Assembly (NCBI GenBank): GCA_018817385.1
Contig: JAHIUA010000014.1
Location: 1 to 64,000 of the forward strand
Origin: Pseudomonadota bacterium
GTDB lineage: Bacteria > Desulfobacterota > Desulfobulbia > Desulfobulbales > Desulfocapsaceae
Direction of reading: 5' to 3'
DNA length: 64,000 nucleotides
In this document: positions 31,039-41,007 of the stretch, piece by piece
How positions within the stretch are numbered: position 1 is the first letter of the stretch
Layout: every line of letters begins with the position of its first letter
Position numbers and translations under genes: made by a program
The notes under the pieces: generated by a model
The model's database searches: none
Told to the model about the DNA's origin: nothing
What the model saw: only the letters and a program-made list of their open reading frames with translations

Positions 31039-31662
31039 TCATGAATCGAGCAATCCTCGAAAGAGAATATTCAGGATAACATCCGGGTCCTCTGGATAGG
31101 GATGCTGTTCAGGAGCGTCCAGCCAGAGATGAAGGAAGGTGCTACTCAGACTGTCAAGGGAAACGGCCAGGTAGTATGGATCTGCAATCCTCTGGAACCG
31201 CCCTTTTTTAATGCCGCTCTCAAAGATCAGGGCAAGATGCTGCAAATGCCTTTCAATTTTTTGTCGAATCTCAATGTCAAGCCCCGCCTTGATATTGAAA
31301 CTTGCGCCGCGGGTTTCGGCAAAGTAGAGGCGAACAACGGATACGTTGTCCATGAAGATGGCGCCTTTGACCTTTACATAATTTTGTAATCTTTCGATCT
31401 CGTCGCCTGTCCCTAGCAAGGCCTCGGTAATGGCCTCATCGAACTTTTCTGACAGCTCGATATTGATCGACCGATAGAGATCTTCCTTGTTTTTAAAGAA
31501 CTTATAGAGAGTACCTATGGCAAACTCTGACTTTTTAGCAATCTCACTCATGGAAACGTTGTGGTATCCATTCTCTGAAAAAAGGGCAATGGCGGCCGTA
31601 AGCATCTCCTGACGTTGCCAAAGTTTTTCTCTTTCTCGCCGTGAGAGTATTTCTTCTTGCAT
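31039..31662 (-). CDS. TetR family regulator
   Basis: AAIALFSENGYHNVSMSEIAKKSEFAIGTLYKFFKNKEDLY HTH; start MQEEIL at 31662. Confidence 0.9.
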   Translation of the reverse strand: MQEEILSRREREKLWQRQEMLTAAIALFSENGYHNVSMSEIAKKSEFAIGTLYKFFKNKEDLYRSINIELSEKFDEAITEALLGTGDEIERLQNYVKVKGAIFMDNVSVVRLYFAETRGASFNIKAGLDIEIRQKIERHLQHLALIFESGIKKGRFQRIADPYYLAVSLDSLSSTFLHLWLDAPEQHPYPEDPDVILNILFRGLLDS

Positions 31663-31812
31663 TATCAGGTCTCCGTTTGTTTGGATGTTGCGATTTCTCC
31701 CAATATGATATAAAATTGCGCAATGTGAAGAACGGTTCACATTACAGAACCAGTCGTCGCATTGTCAAGCGAAATGAATAGAGCCTGGAGACATTTTTAT
31801 CCTTGTTAGATA

Positions 31813-31980
31813 CTGGGAGTCTGTCGGATTGAGACATAACTCTGCGCCAAATTTAACAAATCAGCCCACAGTTCCATGGGTTTTCGTGAAAGAGTCCTGC
31901 TCTTCGCCTCAAAGCCATGAAAATCTGGTCTCGATTTCTGTCATTTTCGTTACGATGCTCTAACTCCGAGAAACTCCTGG
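31813..31980. repeat. MITE-like repeat copy B (about 168 bp) with imperfect terminal inverted repeats
   Basis: Left 'gggagtctgtcggattgaga' vs reverse complement of right 'aggagtttctcggagttagag'; internal similarity to copy A. Confidence 0.8.
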
Positions 31981-32413
31981 AGAAAAAGATGGAAAGGAGG
32001 TACATCTTCAGCAGCACTTCATCTTCGCCCATTGTTCTCGAATAGCACGAGCAGGCTTCAACGTCCTGACTGAACGATTATAAGACACTGCTAAGCAATT
32101 ACAGAACGGTTGTTTGCCGATTATTGGGCATCACCTGTATAGTTACGGAAGGATAAAATATGAGAGTGTTGTCGAGGGGGGCAGCCTGGTAGGCGATCGC
32201 CTGCACCAGTTCAGAGAGATTCCGTGTAAGGAAGAAAACACCTCTCTGCGGAAGCAGATGGAAGAGAAGCTAAATGAACTGGATCGAGACAAGACATGAT
32301 TCCTGACGTATTATGATCAAACTGAACACAGAGATTGAGAACCTGCCGACTCGCCCGCATTTCTCATCATAACTCTGCTGCAAAACCCAAAAAAACTAGA
32401 TCTCGTAACACAC

Positions 32414-32650
32414 TTGCTGAGAAATAAGGACACGAAAAAAAGAACGATTTATGCCAGGTATTGCCTTATGAAAAGTGTACCCAGAAATAAAGACAGGATA
32501 GATAAAAAACACACAATCAGTTGCGACAGGTGCGACAACCTGATGGAGATTGAAAAAGCGTATGTGTTACCTGGAAAAACTCTGTGTAAGAGGTGTATCA
32601 TTGCCTCCCGCTTTGTTAAATGGTTTTCCAGAATCTCTGCCAGCAAATAA
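32414..32650 (+). CDS. Small Zn-ribbon-like protein (CDRC..CKRC), unknown function
   Basis: ISCDRCDNLMEIEKAYVLPGKTLCKRC. Confidence 0.45.
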   Translation: MLRNKDTKKRTIYARYCLMKSVPRNKDRIDKKHTISCDRCDNLMEIEKAYVLPGKTLCKRCIIASRFVKWFSRISASK

Positions 32651-32780
32651 GGAATTACCCCTAACCTTCCAATCTGCCGCCCTGTCCTGTTTCTCCTCAC
32701 GACCTTGCTCGAAATGGGGGCTTGGTTCTTTTTCGCAACCAGCCCTTCCCTATTCCTTCCCCCGTCTCCTTTCTTTCTTC

Positions 32781-34373
32781 TTAGACAAGTGACCGCAGAT
32801 AGTTGACGCTGAGGACAGGGATATCGACTCCTTGGACACAACGCTCCATGATGGTTTTATTGGAAAACAATGCTGTTCGAATAGCCCTATGAAAAAAATC
32901 CTTTTCCACCAGATACTGATGGGAAAAGCCGTGACTGGAATCCAGGGAGGTGAGGATATTGGTGCCGATGGAGGCGGCAATCAATGACGAAGAAACGGTA
33001 TGGGCTTCAATGACCAGCATACCATGATTGCGCACCAGCGGTCGCCACCGTCTGAAATGATCAACCAGGTTGGCTGCCAGATCGCGAGCAGCAATCAATT
33101 CCCCCTGGGAGTCAATAAACACCGCTTCCGAGTGAGGATCCCATTCTCCGAGATCCGGTTCCTCCACTGGAGGGCTGTAGATACGATTATGAATGACTGA
33201 CTTGCTGATATGAAAGACCTGATCGAGAACAATTCCCCGCCCTGTCAGGGCCCTGGCAATCTGTTCCGGCTCACTGATATCGCCCTCCACGGTAAGAAAA
33301 GGAATCCCCTTTGCTCTCAGTCTGGCAGCGGTGGCCTCTTCGGCCACCCGATTAAACTCAACACCAACAACAGTCAACGGAAACGCAGCCAGAGACTTTC
33401 CCCGAAGTGTTTCCTCGGCAACTGTTCTGTACACGTCAAGCAACATAGTTCCGTCTCCACAACCGGTATCAACTATATATCGGGGCTGTTCGGCAAGGGG
33501 GGGTGAATTAAACAGATTCCGCAACACGGTGTGTACCGGTTCCCGGAAATTCCTTTCATAGACCAGACCGGAGAAACGGATATCGAGGCTACGATTAATA
33601 TGAGACTCTTCTCCCTGCTCCTGTTCTCTTTTCTCCTCCCTCCCTGGAAAGATCAATTCCGGGACCTGTCGTGATGTCTTGAGATAGCTGACCGGATAGA
33701 AAAGCTGAGGAATAAAATGCGGCAGCAGCTGCCCCTCTTCTGTAAAAATCCACTCCTCATCCCCTGCTGAAGAGAGCCATCCCAGATCAGTCAGCATGGT
33801 GAAACAGTGGTTGAGGATCCTGACAGAGATGTCTGGATGTTCGGTCTTGCAAAGGACCCTTTTCCCGCTGAACATCTCATTCTCGTGAAGAGAGACAAGA
33901 AAGGCTGCCACAAGAGGAGCAACCACATGCAGCCGTACCCGTTGCTCCTCCTCTGACAGCTGTCGAAGACCATGAAGAGAGACCTCCGGAAGTGGAGGGT
34001 CCCAGTCCTTTTCGCTCATGCCACTGGCTGCCCTCAGATAGTCCATGGCAGAATCATAGAGGGGAGTCATTGGCAGCCAGCTCCGTCCGCTTGCAGTGAG
34101 ACCAACCTCCATTTCCCCCTTCTCCAGGCCGGTGTTACGAAATACATATCCCTGATCTTCGAGGAGCCTGAAGGCCAGATGGAAATATCCAGAGCGCTGC
34201 GTTTTCCCAGGCAGCAGCTCATCTATGCAGAGGCTGTCCTCTGCTTTTTGCAGGGACTCTAAAATATTTTTCTGACGGAGTGCAAAGACCGTGGAAGAAA
34301 TGGCCATTCCATCAATGAGAAAACACAATTTCTGCCACAGTCTTAACTGCAGTTCATGCAGGGAACACATCAT
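32781..34373 (-). CDS. Large class I SAM-dependent methyltransferase, possible RiPP/secondary-metabolite tailoring enzyme
   Basis: YIVDTGCGDGTMLLDVYRTV SAM motif; about 300-aa N-terminal helical region; overlaps next methyltransferase by 4 bp. Confidence 0.7.
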   Translation of the reverse strand: MMCSLHELQLRLWQKLCFLIDGMAISSTVFALRQKNILESLQKAEDSLCIDELLPGKTQRSGYFHLAFRLLEDQGYVFRNTGLEKGEMEVGLTASGRSWLPMTPLYDSAMDYLRAASGMSEKDWDPPLPEVSLHGLRQLSEEEQRVRLHVVAPLVAAFLVSLHENEMFSGKRVLCKTEHPDISVRILNHCFTMLTDLGWLSSAGDEEWIFTEEGQLLPHFIPQLFYPVSYLKTSRQVPELIFPGREEKREQEQGEESHINRSLDIRFSGLVYERNFREPVHTVLRNLFNSPPLAEQPRYIVDTGCGDGTMLLDVYRTVAEETLRGKSLAAFPLTVVGVEFNRVAEEATAARLRAKGIPFLTVEGDISEPEQIARALTGRGIVLDQVFHISKSVIHNRIYSPPVEEPDLGEWDPHSEAVFIDSQGELIAARDLAANLVDHFRRWRPLVRNHGMLVIEAHTVSSSLIAASIGTNILTSLDSSHGFSHQYLVEKDFFHRAIRTALFSNKTIMERCVQGVDIPVLSVNYLRSLV

Positions 34374-35143
34374 AGCCCTGCCCTTTGCCCTGACGAGTTG
34401 CCATCGTGCTCTGAAGACAGGACCCTGGAACGGAAGAGAATGGAAAACATGTCACGCCCCCGTTCTCCTGCCTCCAGTTGGGGCGGCGAGACACTCTCAA
34501 CCTCCTCCCAATCGTTTTTGAAGGCATGACATACCTCTTCCCGGGAACAAGGCCCCCCCAGGGGATAGGAACCATTGACAGAGACAACAATGCAGTAGTC
34601 CGAGCTCCGCGCCAGTTCAGCAATATAACGGCCAGCGGATTCCCGGTCTATCCAGTAAAGGACATTGGCAAGCAGGGTAAGGTCTGCACGAGGTAAAGAG
34701 GACCAGTCCCTGGCCAGGCAACTGCTCTGGATCGTACAACTCTTACTGGCGCCCTCGCCTGCCTTACCGATACGGGAAAGAGCCAGGCTGACTCGCCTGT
34801 AGATCTCCGGTTGACGGCCCTGATAATATTCGAGGATAAAACACGCCTGCTGGTACCAGCCGTCATCTCCCTCAAGCCCCAGGACCGTGGAAAATCCCAT
34901 CTCTGCCGCCAGGAGGAGAAAGAGTCCTGCGTTACAGCCACATTCGACAAAGATCCTGCCTTCCGGAGCAAATGGAATCAGGGGTTTGATGAAATACTCC
35001 CACTTGCCCTGATTATAAAAAGCAGTTTCAGCCATCTCCTTATTAAAGACTGGAGTAACCTCTCCGTCCACCTCTATGCGCTGATACCAGTAACGCAAAT
35101 CGCCAAGATTCGTCACCATATCGCTAACATCTTGTTTTTCCAT
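34370..35143 (-). CDS. Class I SAM-dependent methyltransferase
   Basis: IFVECGCNAGLFLLLAAEMGFSTVLGLEGD motif I, LTLLANVLYWI motif. Confidence 0.75.
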   Translation of the reverse strand: MEKQDVSDMVTNLGDLRYWYQRIEVDGEVTPVFNKEMAETAFYNQGKWEYFIKPLIPFAPEGRIFVECGCNAGLFLLLAAEMGFSTVLGLEGDDGWYQQACFILEYYQGRQPEIYRRVSLALSRIGKAGEGASKSCTIQSSCLARDWSSLPRADLTLLANVLYWIDRESAGRYIAELARSSDYCIVVSVNGSYPLGGPCSREEVCHAFKNDWEEVESVSPPQLEAGERGRDMFSILFRSRVLSSEHDGNSSGQRAGL

Positions 35144-35393
35144 GTTTTTATTTATATTTTTGCACTGGTAAAAGCATCTGTTTTTTAATAGAATTGAACA
35201 GGTAAGCAGTCGAATGCTCAGCGGACAGAAAGCGGCCAGGCCTTGCTGGCCAGGGTTCCTCCACAGCTCTCAACCGTTCGGGATGATTCGAGCAGACACC
35301 CTCTCCCGTATGGGAGAATGGCTTGGACAAGAAGGCCTCACCCACCCCTTCTCTCTCTTGCCAAATAAAAAAGAGTATCGCATTTTTGAACGT

Positions 35394-37562
35394 ATGAGTA
35401 AACGCAAAAAGACCCCAACCATACTCCAGATGGAGGCCGCCGAATGCGGTGCGGCAGCTCTGGCCATAGTTCTGGCCTACTGGGGCAGATATATCCCCTT
35501 GGAAGAACTCCGTTACGAGTGTGGGGTTTCGCGCGACGGCAGCAAGGCCTCCAACGTACTCAAGGCTGCCAGGCGCTACGGTCTCCAGGCCAAAGGATTT
35601 AAGAAAGAGCCTGAAGATTTAAAGACCATGCCCCTGCCTGCCATCGTTTTCTGGAACTTCAATCATTTTGTCGTCCTTGAAGGCTTTCACAGGAACAAGG
35701 TCTATATCAATGACCCGGCCAGTGGACCGAGAAAGATCTCCTACGACGAATTCGACCAGTCATTCACCGGTGTCGTCCTCACCTTTGAAAAAGAGGCCTC
35801 TTTTAAAAAAGGCGGCAAGCCCCCATCGGTGATCACTGCCTTCAAAAAACGACTGCTGGCCGATTCCGCCTCGGCCACAGCACTTTCCTACGTCGTTCTC
35901 GCCGGTCTCTTTCTCGTCATCCCCGGGGTAGTGATCCCGGTTTTTTCCAGGCTCTTTATCGATCATGTCCTCATCGACGGCCGTATCGACTGGGTGCGTA
36001 CCATCCTTACCGGTATGGCCATCACCATGGTCTTTCGCGGTATCCTGGAATGGCTTCAGCAATACTATCTCCTGCGCTTTGAATCAAAGCTTGCAATAAC
36101 CATGGCCAGCCGTTTTTTCTGGCATATTCTTCGTCTGCCGATCAGCTATTTCTCCCAGCGTTTTTCCGGAGAAATAGCGACCAGGGTGGCCATCAACGAT
36201 ACGATCTCCAGCCTCATTTCCGGAAGACTTGCCATCACCATCGTCCATCTCTTCACCATGGTCTTTTACGCCAGTGTCATGTTTTCCTATGATGTGCGGC
36301 TCACCGTGATCAGTCTCTGTATGGTCGGGATCAATATTCTGGCCCTCACTTACGTCTCACGCATCCGTGAAGACGGAAGCCGGAAACTGATCCAGGACAT
36401 GGGCAGGTTACACGGGGTAACCATGGGCGGACTCCAGGGCATTGAGACTCTCAAGGCCACTGGCAGTGAATCAGATTTTTTTGCTAAGTGGGCCGGCTAT
36501 GAGGCCAAAACTATCAATGCCCGCCAGGACCTGCAGGTCCCCACCACCTACCTGGATGCAGTCCCCACCCTGCTCATGACGATTAACACGGCTATTATTC
36601 TGACAGTGGGCAGTCTCCAGGTCATGGACGGTGCCTTGACCATGGGTATGCTTACTGCCTACCAGAGTCTAATGGCAAGTTTTATGAAACCTGTCAACTC
36701 GCTGGTAGCCCTTGGCAGCTCCATCCAGGCCATCAAGGGCGATATGGGCAGGGTTGACGATGTTCTTATCAACCCTGTAGACGAAAATATCAGCCGAGAC
36801 GAGAAGAAGAAAGAGAGTGGAGAGAAGCCAAAGGGGGCCGCCAAGCTGCAGGGATATGTGGAGCTCAAGAATGTCAGCTTCGGCTATAACAGGCTTGAGC
36901 CTCCCTTGATCGAGAATCTTTCTCTCACCATCAAACCGGGCCAGCGCATTGCCTTCGTCGGCATGTCCGGCTCTGGTAAATCGACCATTGCCAAACTGAT
37001 CAGCGGTATCTACAGCCCCTGGGAGGGAGAAATCCTCTTTGATGGCAAACCCAGCCAAGAAATCGACAGGGCATGCCTGAACAGCTCCATTGCCGGCGTT
37101 GACCAGGACATCTTTCTTTTTGAAGGCTCCATCGCCGACAATCTCTCCATCTGGGACAAAACTATTTCAGAGAAGCAATTGACCCATGCCGGTAAGGATG
37201 CCATGATCCACAACGATATCATCAGCCGGGAGGGTGGATATGATAATATTATCAGTGAGGGGGGAACTAATTTCAGCGGCGGCCAGCGGCAGCGCCTTGA
37301 AATAGCAAGGGCTCTGGTTCAGGATCCGTCCATCCTCATTCTCGACGAGGCCACCTCTGCCCTGGACCCCCAGACAGAAAAAGCAATTGACGAAAACCTT
37401 CGCAAAAGAGGCTGCACCTGTATCATAGTCGCCCACCGACTCAGTACCATCCGCGATTGTGACGAAATTATCCTCATGCAATTTGGCAAGGTGAGACAGC
37501 GCGGCAGTCATGATGCACTGTTGCAAGAAGATGGCCCCTATTCCAGATTAATAGAGGACTGA
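35394..37562 (+). CDS. NHLP-family peptide export ABC transporter with C39 peptidase domain
   Basis: TILQMEAAECGAAALAIVLAYWGRYI (C39), permease TMs, [17 protein letters not shown]; start MSKRKKTPT at 35394. Confidence 0.9.
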   Translation: MSKRKKTPTILQMEAAECGAAALAIVLAYWGRYIPLEELRYECGVSRDGSKASNVLKAARRYGLQAKGFKKEPEDLKTMPLPAIVFWNFNHFVVLEGFHRNKVYINDPASGPRKISYDEFDQSFTGVVLTFEKEASFKKGGKPPSVITAFKKRLLADSASATALSYVVLAGLFLVIPGVVIPVFSRLFIDHVLIDGRIDWVRTILTGMAITMVFRGILEWLQQYYLLRFESKLAITMASRFFWHILRLPISYFSQRFSGEIATRVAINDTISSLISGRLAITIVHLFTMVFYASVMFSYDVRLTVISLCMVGINILALTYVSRIREDGSRKLIQDMGRLHGVTMGGLQGIETLKATGSESDFFAKWAGYEAKTINARQDLQVPTTYLDAVPTLLMTINTAIILTVGSLQVMDGALTMGMLTAYQSLMASFMKPVNSLVALGSSIQAIKGDMGRVDDVLINPVDENISRDEKKKESGEKPKGAAKLQGYVELKNVSFGYNRLEPPLIENLSLTIKPGQRIAFVGMSGSGKSTIAKLISGIYSPWEGEILFDGKPSQEIDRACLNSSIAGVDQDIFLFEGSIADNLSIWDKTISEKQLTHAGKDAMIHNDIISREGGYDNIISEGGTNFSGGQRQRLEIARALVQDPSILILDEATSALDPQTEKAIDENLRKRGCTCIIVAHRLSTIRDCDEIILMQFGKVRQRGSHDALLQEDGPYSRLIED

Positions 37563-37565
37563 GCA

Positions 37566-40448
37566 ATGGCCATCCAGCAACTCTTCCATGCCCACGGCAC
37601 ACTGCAGACAAGCGGCACCGGTTCTTCTTTTTTCCTCGGTTCCTCAGATACAGTCTGGTATCTGGAACAGGGTGGGGTAGAACTCTTTACTGTCGACCGG
37701 GAGAACAACAGTCCAAGCGGCCGCCGACTCCACCTCTGTTCCCTGGTCCCAGGGACCCTGCTTTTCGCCATGGACTCACAGTCCGCACCGCCCAATTTCA
37801 GCTGTCTGGCCACCCTGCAGCAGGGGAGCTCTCTCTATCGCCTGGAGAGAAAGCAACTCATGGCAGCCCTTGACGACCCTGAGATGTTTCAAGAGTGTTG
37901 TATCCTTGTCGACAAATGGTTGGAGACCCTTAATCAGGGACTGGTCAAGGACAGCCATCAGACCTGTCAACACTTTCTCACTGCAGGAAAAGAGGAAACA
38001 ATCGACAAGGGTTCACGAATCAGCAGCGACCGGGATCTGCTTTGGCTGCAGATTGTAACGGGAGCGGCCATTTTCCTCGACATGTACCCCTTGCCAACGC
38101 CTTCCCCACCCGTTCCCCTCTCTTCCAGGGCCTGGCTGCAGACCACAAGCAGCTGCAAATTGCAATCGCAGAAGACCAGTGAGCTGCTCAAAACACCACT
38201 CTTTGCCCCAGCTCTGGAGAATTTTCATTCCATCCTCCTCCACTGCTGCCTGCTGGAGCGGGCGAGCATCCTCGAAGTCGAAGCGACCAGACTCAACGAG
38301 AAAGAGGTACGAGATGGACAGAGGATGCGTGAGACATTGAACGAATTTGTCTCCATCCTCCAGCCAGAAACGAACCCCATTGCCGAAGAGGATCCCGGGG
38401 ATCTCCTCTTTTCCGCCTGCATTCGTATCGGCAAGGCTCAGGACATCAGCTTTATCAGTCCTCCAGCCCTCACCTCAAACAGGGACCAACTGACCGAGAT
38501 CTGCAACCTTTCGCGGGTACGCAAACGAACGATCAGTTTCAAACAAGACTGGCAGACCCAGGAGAATGGGCCAATTCTGGGCTTTCTTGCCAAGGAACAG
38601 CGTCCGGTGGCTCTATTGCCAGGTCGCTCAGGAGGCTATCAGGTCTTTGATCCCCTGACCAAGAAGACAAGCCCGGTCACCAAGGCCTATAACCAACGCT
38701 TACTGCCAGATGGCATCGTATTCTATCGTCCCTTTACCACTAATATTCTTCACCTCATTAATATCCTGAAATTTTCCCTTAGGGGAAATGGCAAAGACCT
38801 GTTCACCGTTATCAGCATGTCCATACTGGCGGCCCTGCTCGGCCTGATTCCACCCCTGGCCTCGGCCCAGATCTTTGATACTGTCATTCCAGGAGCAGAA
38901 AAGGGCATGCTGTTCCAATACGGCATTGCCCTTTTTGCTGCAGCCATAGGCACCGCTGCCTTTCAGCTCACCCGCAGTTTTGCCATGCTCAGGGCCGAGA
39001 CCAAGATGGATTCTTCCCTGCAGTTTGCGGTGATGGATCGACTCCTCAGCCTCGCCCCGACCTTTTTTCGTCAATACACCGTCGGTGATCTCGCCTCCAG
39101 GGTCAATGCCATCACCACCATCCGCCAGCAGCTCACCGGAGCCGGACTCAGCTCCCTCCTCACCGGTTTTTTTTCCTTTTTCTATCTCATTGTCCTCTTT
39201 TACTACAGCAGCAGACTTGCCTTTGTTGCTATCCTGACAACGATTCCCCCTTTCCTGGTCACCGTGAGTTCAGGCTACTTCGACATCAAATATGGACGGG
39301 AACTGCTCACTATCAAGGGTCGTATTTCAGGTATAGTCCTCCAGTTTCTCACCGGACTTTCCAAGCTGCGGGTTGCAGGGGCTGAACACCGCGCCTTTTC
39401 TGTCTGGGGTAAGGCCTTTGCAAAGGAGAAACAGGCCGCCTACAGGGTGGGCATGGTCTCCAACATCTTTGCCACATTCCATAGCATCTATCCCATTGTG
39501 GCCATTGGCATCATCTATTTTGTGGCCTCTTTTCATCTCGAGAAAGACCTCTCCACCGGTTCGTTTATCGCCTTTGTCACTGCCTACGGTTCCTTTATGG
39601 CCGCTGTCCTCGGTCTTGGCTCCACCCTGGTCACAGTCCTGCGTATCATTCCTCTGTATGAGCGAGCACTCCCCATTCTTCTCAACCAACCGGAAATAAA
39701 TGAGAATCATGCAAATCCAGGAGTGCTTGACGGCAATATCGAGGTCAACAATATCACTTTTCGCTACAGTGAGAACAGCCCTCTTATTCTTCAAGACTTC
39801 TCCCTGACGGTAAAACCTGGAGAGTTTATCGCCATTGTCGGTCCCTCCGGATCGGGAAAATCCACCCTTCTCCGCCTCCTCCTTGGCTTTGAAAAACCTG
39901 AGAAAGGTGTCATCTTCTATAACGGTCAGAACCTGCAGAATATCGATGTTCAAGCCGTTCGCCAACAAATTGGAACCGTTCTCCAGGGTGGGACAGTGAT
40001 TGCCGGAGACATCTTTGTCAACATCGTCGGTTCCTCTCAACTCAGCATCGATGAGGCCTGGACGGCCGCCAGACAGGCAGGTTTTGAACAGGACATCAGG
40101 AATATGCCCATGGGTATGCATACCTATGTTTCCGAAGGCGGAACCAACCTCTCCGGCGGTCAACGCCAACGGCTGCTCATTGCCAGGTCTTTTGCCATGA
40201 AGCCGCGGATTATGTTCTTTGATGAAGCGACCTCCGCCCTCGACAATCAGACTCAAAAGATTGTTTCCAGGTCCATGAGTGAAATGCACATCACCAGACT
40301 GGTGATAGCCCATCGCCTCAGCACCATTAAAAATGCAGACAGTATCTATGTCATAAACCGTGGTACCGTGGAACAGAAAGGCAGTTATGAGGAACTGATG
40401 GAGCAGGAAGGCCTGTTCGCAACCCTGGCCAAACGGCAATTGGTGTAA
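37566..40448 (+). CDS. NHLP-family export ABC transporter permease/ATPase (second subunit)
   Basis: 960 aa with non-peptidase N-terminal region, [25 protein letters not shown]; 3-bp gap from C39 transporter. Confidence 0.9.
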   Translation: MAIQQLFHAHGTLQTSGTGSSFFLGSSDTVWYLEQGGVELFTVDRENNSPSGRRLHLCSLVPGTLLFAMDSQSAPPNFSCLATLQQGSSLYRLERKQLMAALDDPEMFQECCILVDKWLETLNQGLVKDSHQTCQHFLTAGKEETIDKGSRISSDRDLLWLQIVTGAAIFLDMYPLPTPSPPVPLSSRAWLQTTSSCKLQSQKTSELLKTPLFAPALENFHSILLHCCLLERASILEVEATRLNEKEVRDGQRMRETLNEFVSILQPETNPIAEEDPGDLLFSACIRIGKAQDISFISPPALTSNRDQLTEICNLSRVRKRTISFKQDWQTQENGPILGFLAKEQRPVALLPGRSGGYQVFDPLTKKTSPVTKAYNQRLLPDGIVFYRPFTTNILHLINILKFSLRGNGKDLFTVISMSILAALLGLIPPLASAQIFDTVIPGAEKGMLFQYGIALFAAAIGTAAFQLTRSFAMLRAETKMDSSLQFAVMDRLLSLAPTFFRQYTVGDLASRVNAITTIRQQLTGAGLSSLLTGFFSFFYLIVLFYYSSRLAFVAILTTIPPFLVTVSSGYFDIKYGRELLTIKGRISGIVLQFLTGLSKLRVAGAEHRAFSVWGKAFAKEKQAAYRVGMVSNIFATFHSIYPIVAIGIIYFVASFHLEKDLSTGSFIAFVTAYGSFMAAVLGLGSTLVTVLRIIPLYERALPILLNQPEINENHANPGVLDGNIEVNNITFRYSENSPLILQDFSLTVKPGEFIAIVGPSGSGKSTLLRLLLGFEKPEKGVIFYNGQNLQNIDVQAVRQQIGTVLQGGTVIAGDIFVNIVGSSQLSIDEAWTAARQAGFEQDIRNMPMGMHTYVSEGGTNLSGGQRQRLLIARSFAMKPRIMFFDEATSALDNQTQKIVSRSMSEMHITRLVIAHRLSTIKNADSIYVINRGTVEQKGSYEELMEQEGLFATLAKRQLV

Positions 40449-40452
40449 GGGC

Positions 40453-41007
40453 ATGAGTAGCGATGGTCACATCATCCTGGTCAACGGGGCATCAGGATCC
40501 GGAAAAACGACCCTCTGTCGGCAACTCACCAATCAACTGCACTTTCCCTATATCCATATCTCCATGGATCGTTTTTACGAGGGATTGACGCAACAGCCTC
40601 TGAGCGCCATGCAAAGGGCCTGCCTACCGACCATCTACCAAGGCTTTCTTGCCTCAGTGGCAGCCTTTGCCGACACCGGCAACCGAACCCTCCTGGACAT
40701 AGTCCTGATCAACAGGGCAATGAAAGAGTCGGCTGTACGAACCTTTTCCTCCGTTCCCACCTATCTCGTGGGCCTGAACTGTTCCCAGGAAATACTCCTC
40801 AAACGGAATGGAGAAAGAAGGCGACGAAGAAATCTCTGCACAGAGCAGGTTTCTGCAATCCATGAAGATATGTTCTACGACCTGACTCTTGATACGGAAC
40901 AGTTTTCCCTTGGCCATTGTGCAGACCAGATAATAAGATACCTGGATTGCGGTCAGAAGCCGACTGCCCTAACCAGCCTCAAGAGAGAATTTGACCATGG
41001 TTCTTAA
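40453..41007 (+). CDS. Chloramphenicol phosphotransferase-like P-loop kinase
   Basis: IILVNGASGSGKTTLCRQL P-loop; C-terminal IHEDMFYDLTLDT resembles CPT VHEGVEYDVEVDT. Confidence 0.7.
   Translation: MSSDGHIILVNGASGSGKTTLCRQLTNQLHFPYIHISMDRFYEGLTQQPLSAMQRACLPTIYQGFLASVAAFADTGNRTLLDIVLINRAMKESAVRTFSSVPTYLVGLNCSQEILLKRNGERRRRRNLCTEQVSAIHEDMFYDLTLDTEQFSLGHCADQIIRYLDCGQKPTALTSLKREFDHGS

Noticed and set aside
25160-31662. RND efflux operon as part of the RiPP exporter
   Set aside because: It has its own OMF, adaptor and TetR regulator, and the RiPP locus has dedicated NHLP export genes; kept only as a possible resistance component
32114-32299. 61-aa ORF downstream of the MITE copy as a gene
   Set aside because: No recognisable homology, and it lies in a decayed intergenic region
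39327-40454. 375-aa minus-strand ORF
   Set aside because: Antisense shadow of the NHLP ABC transporter ATPase
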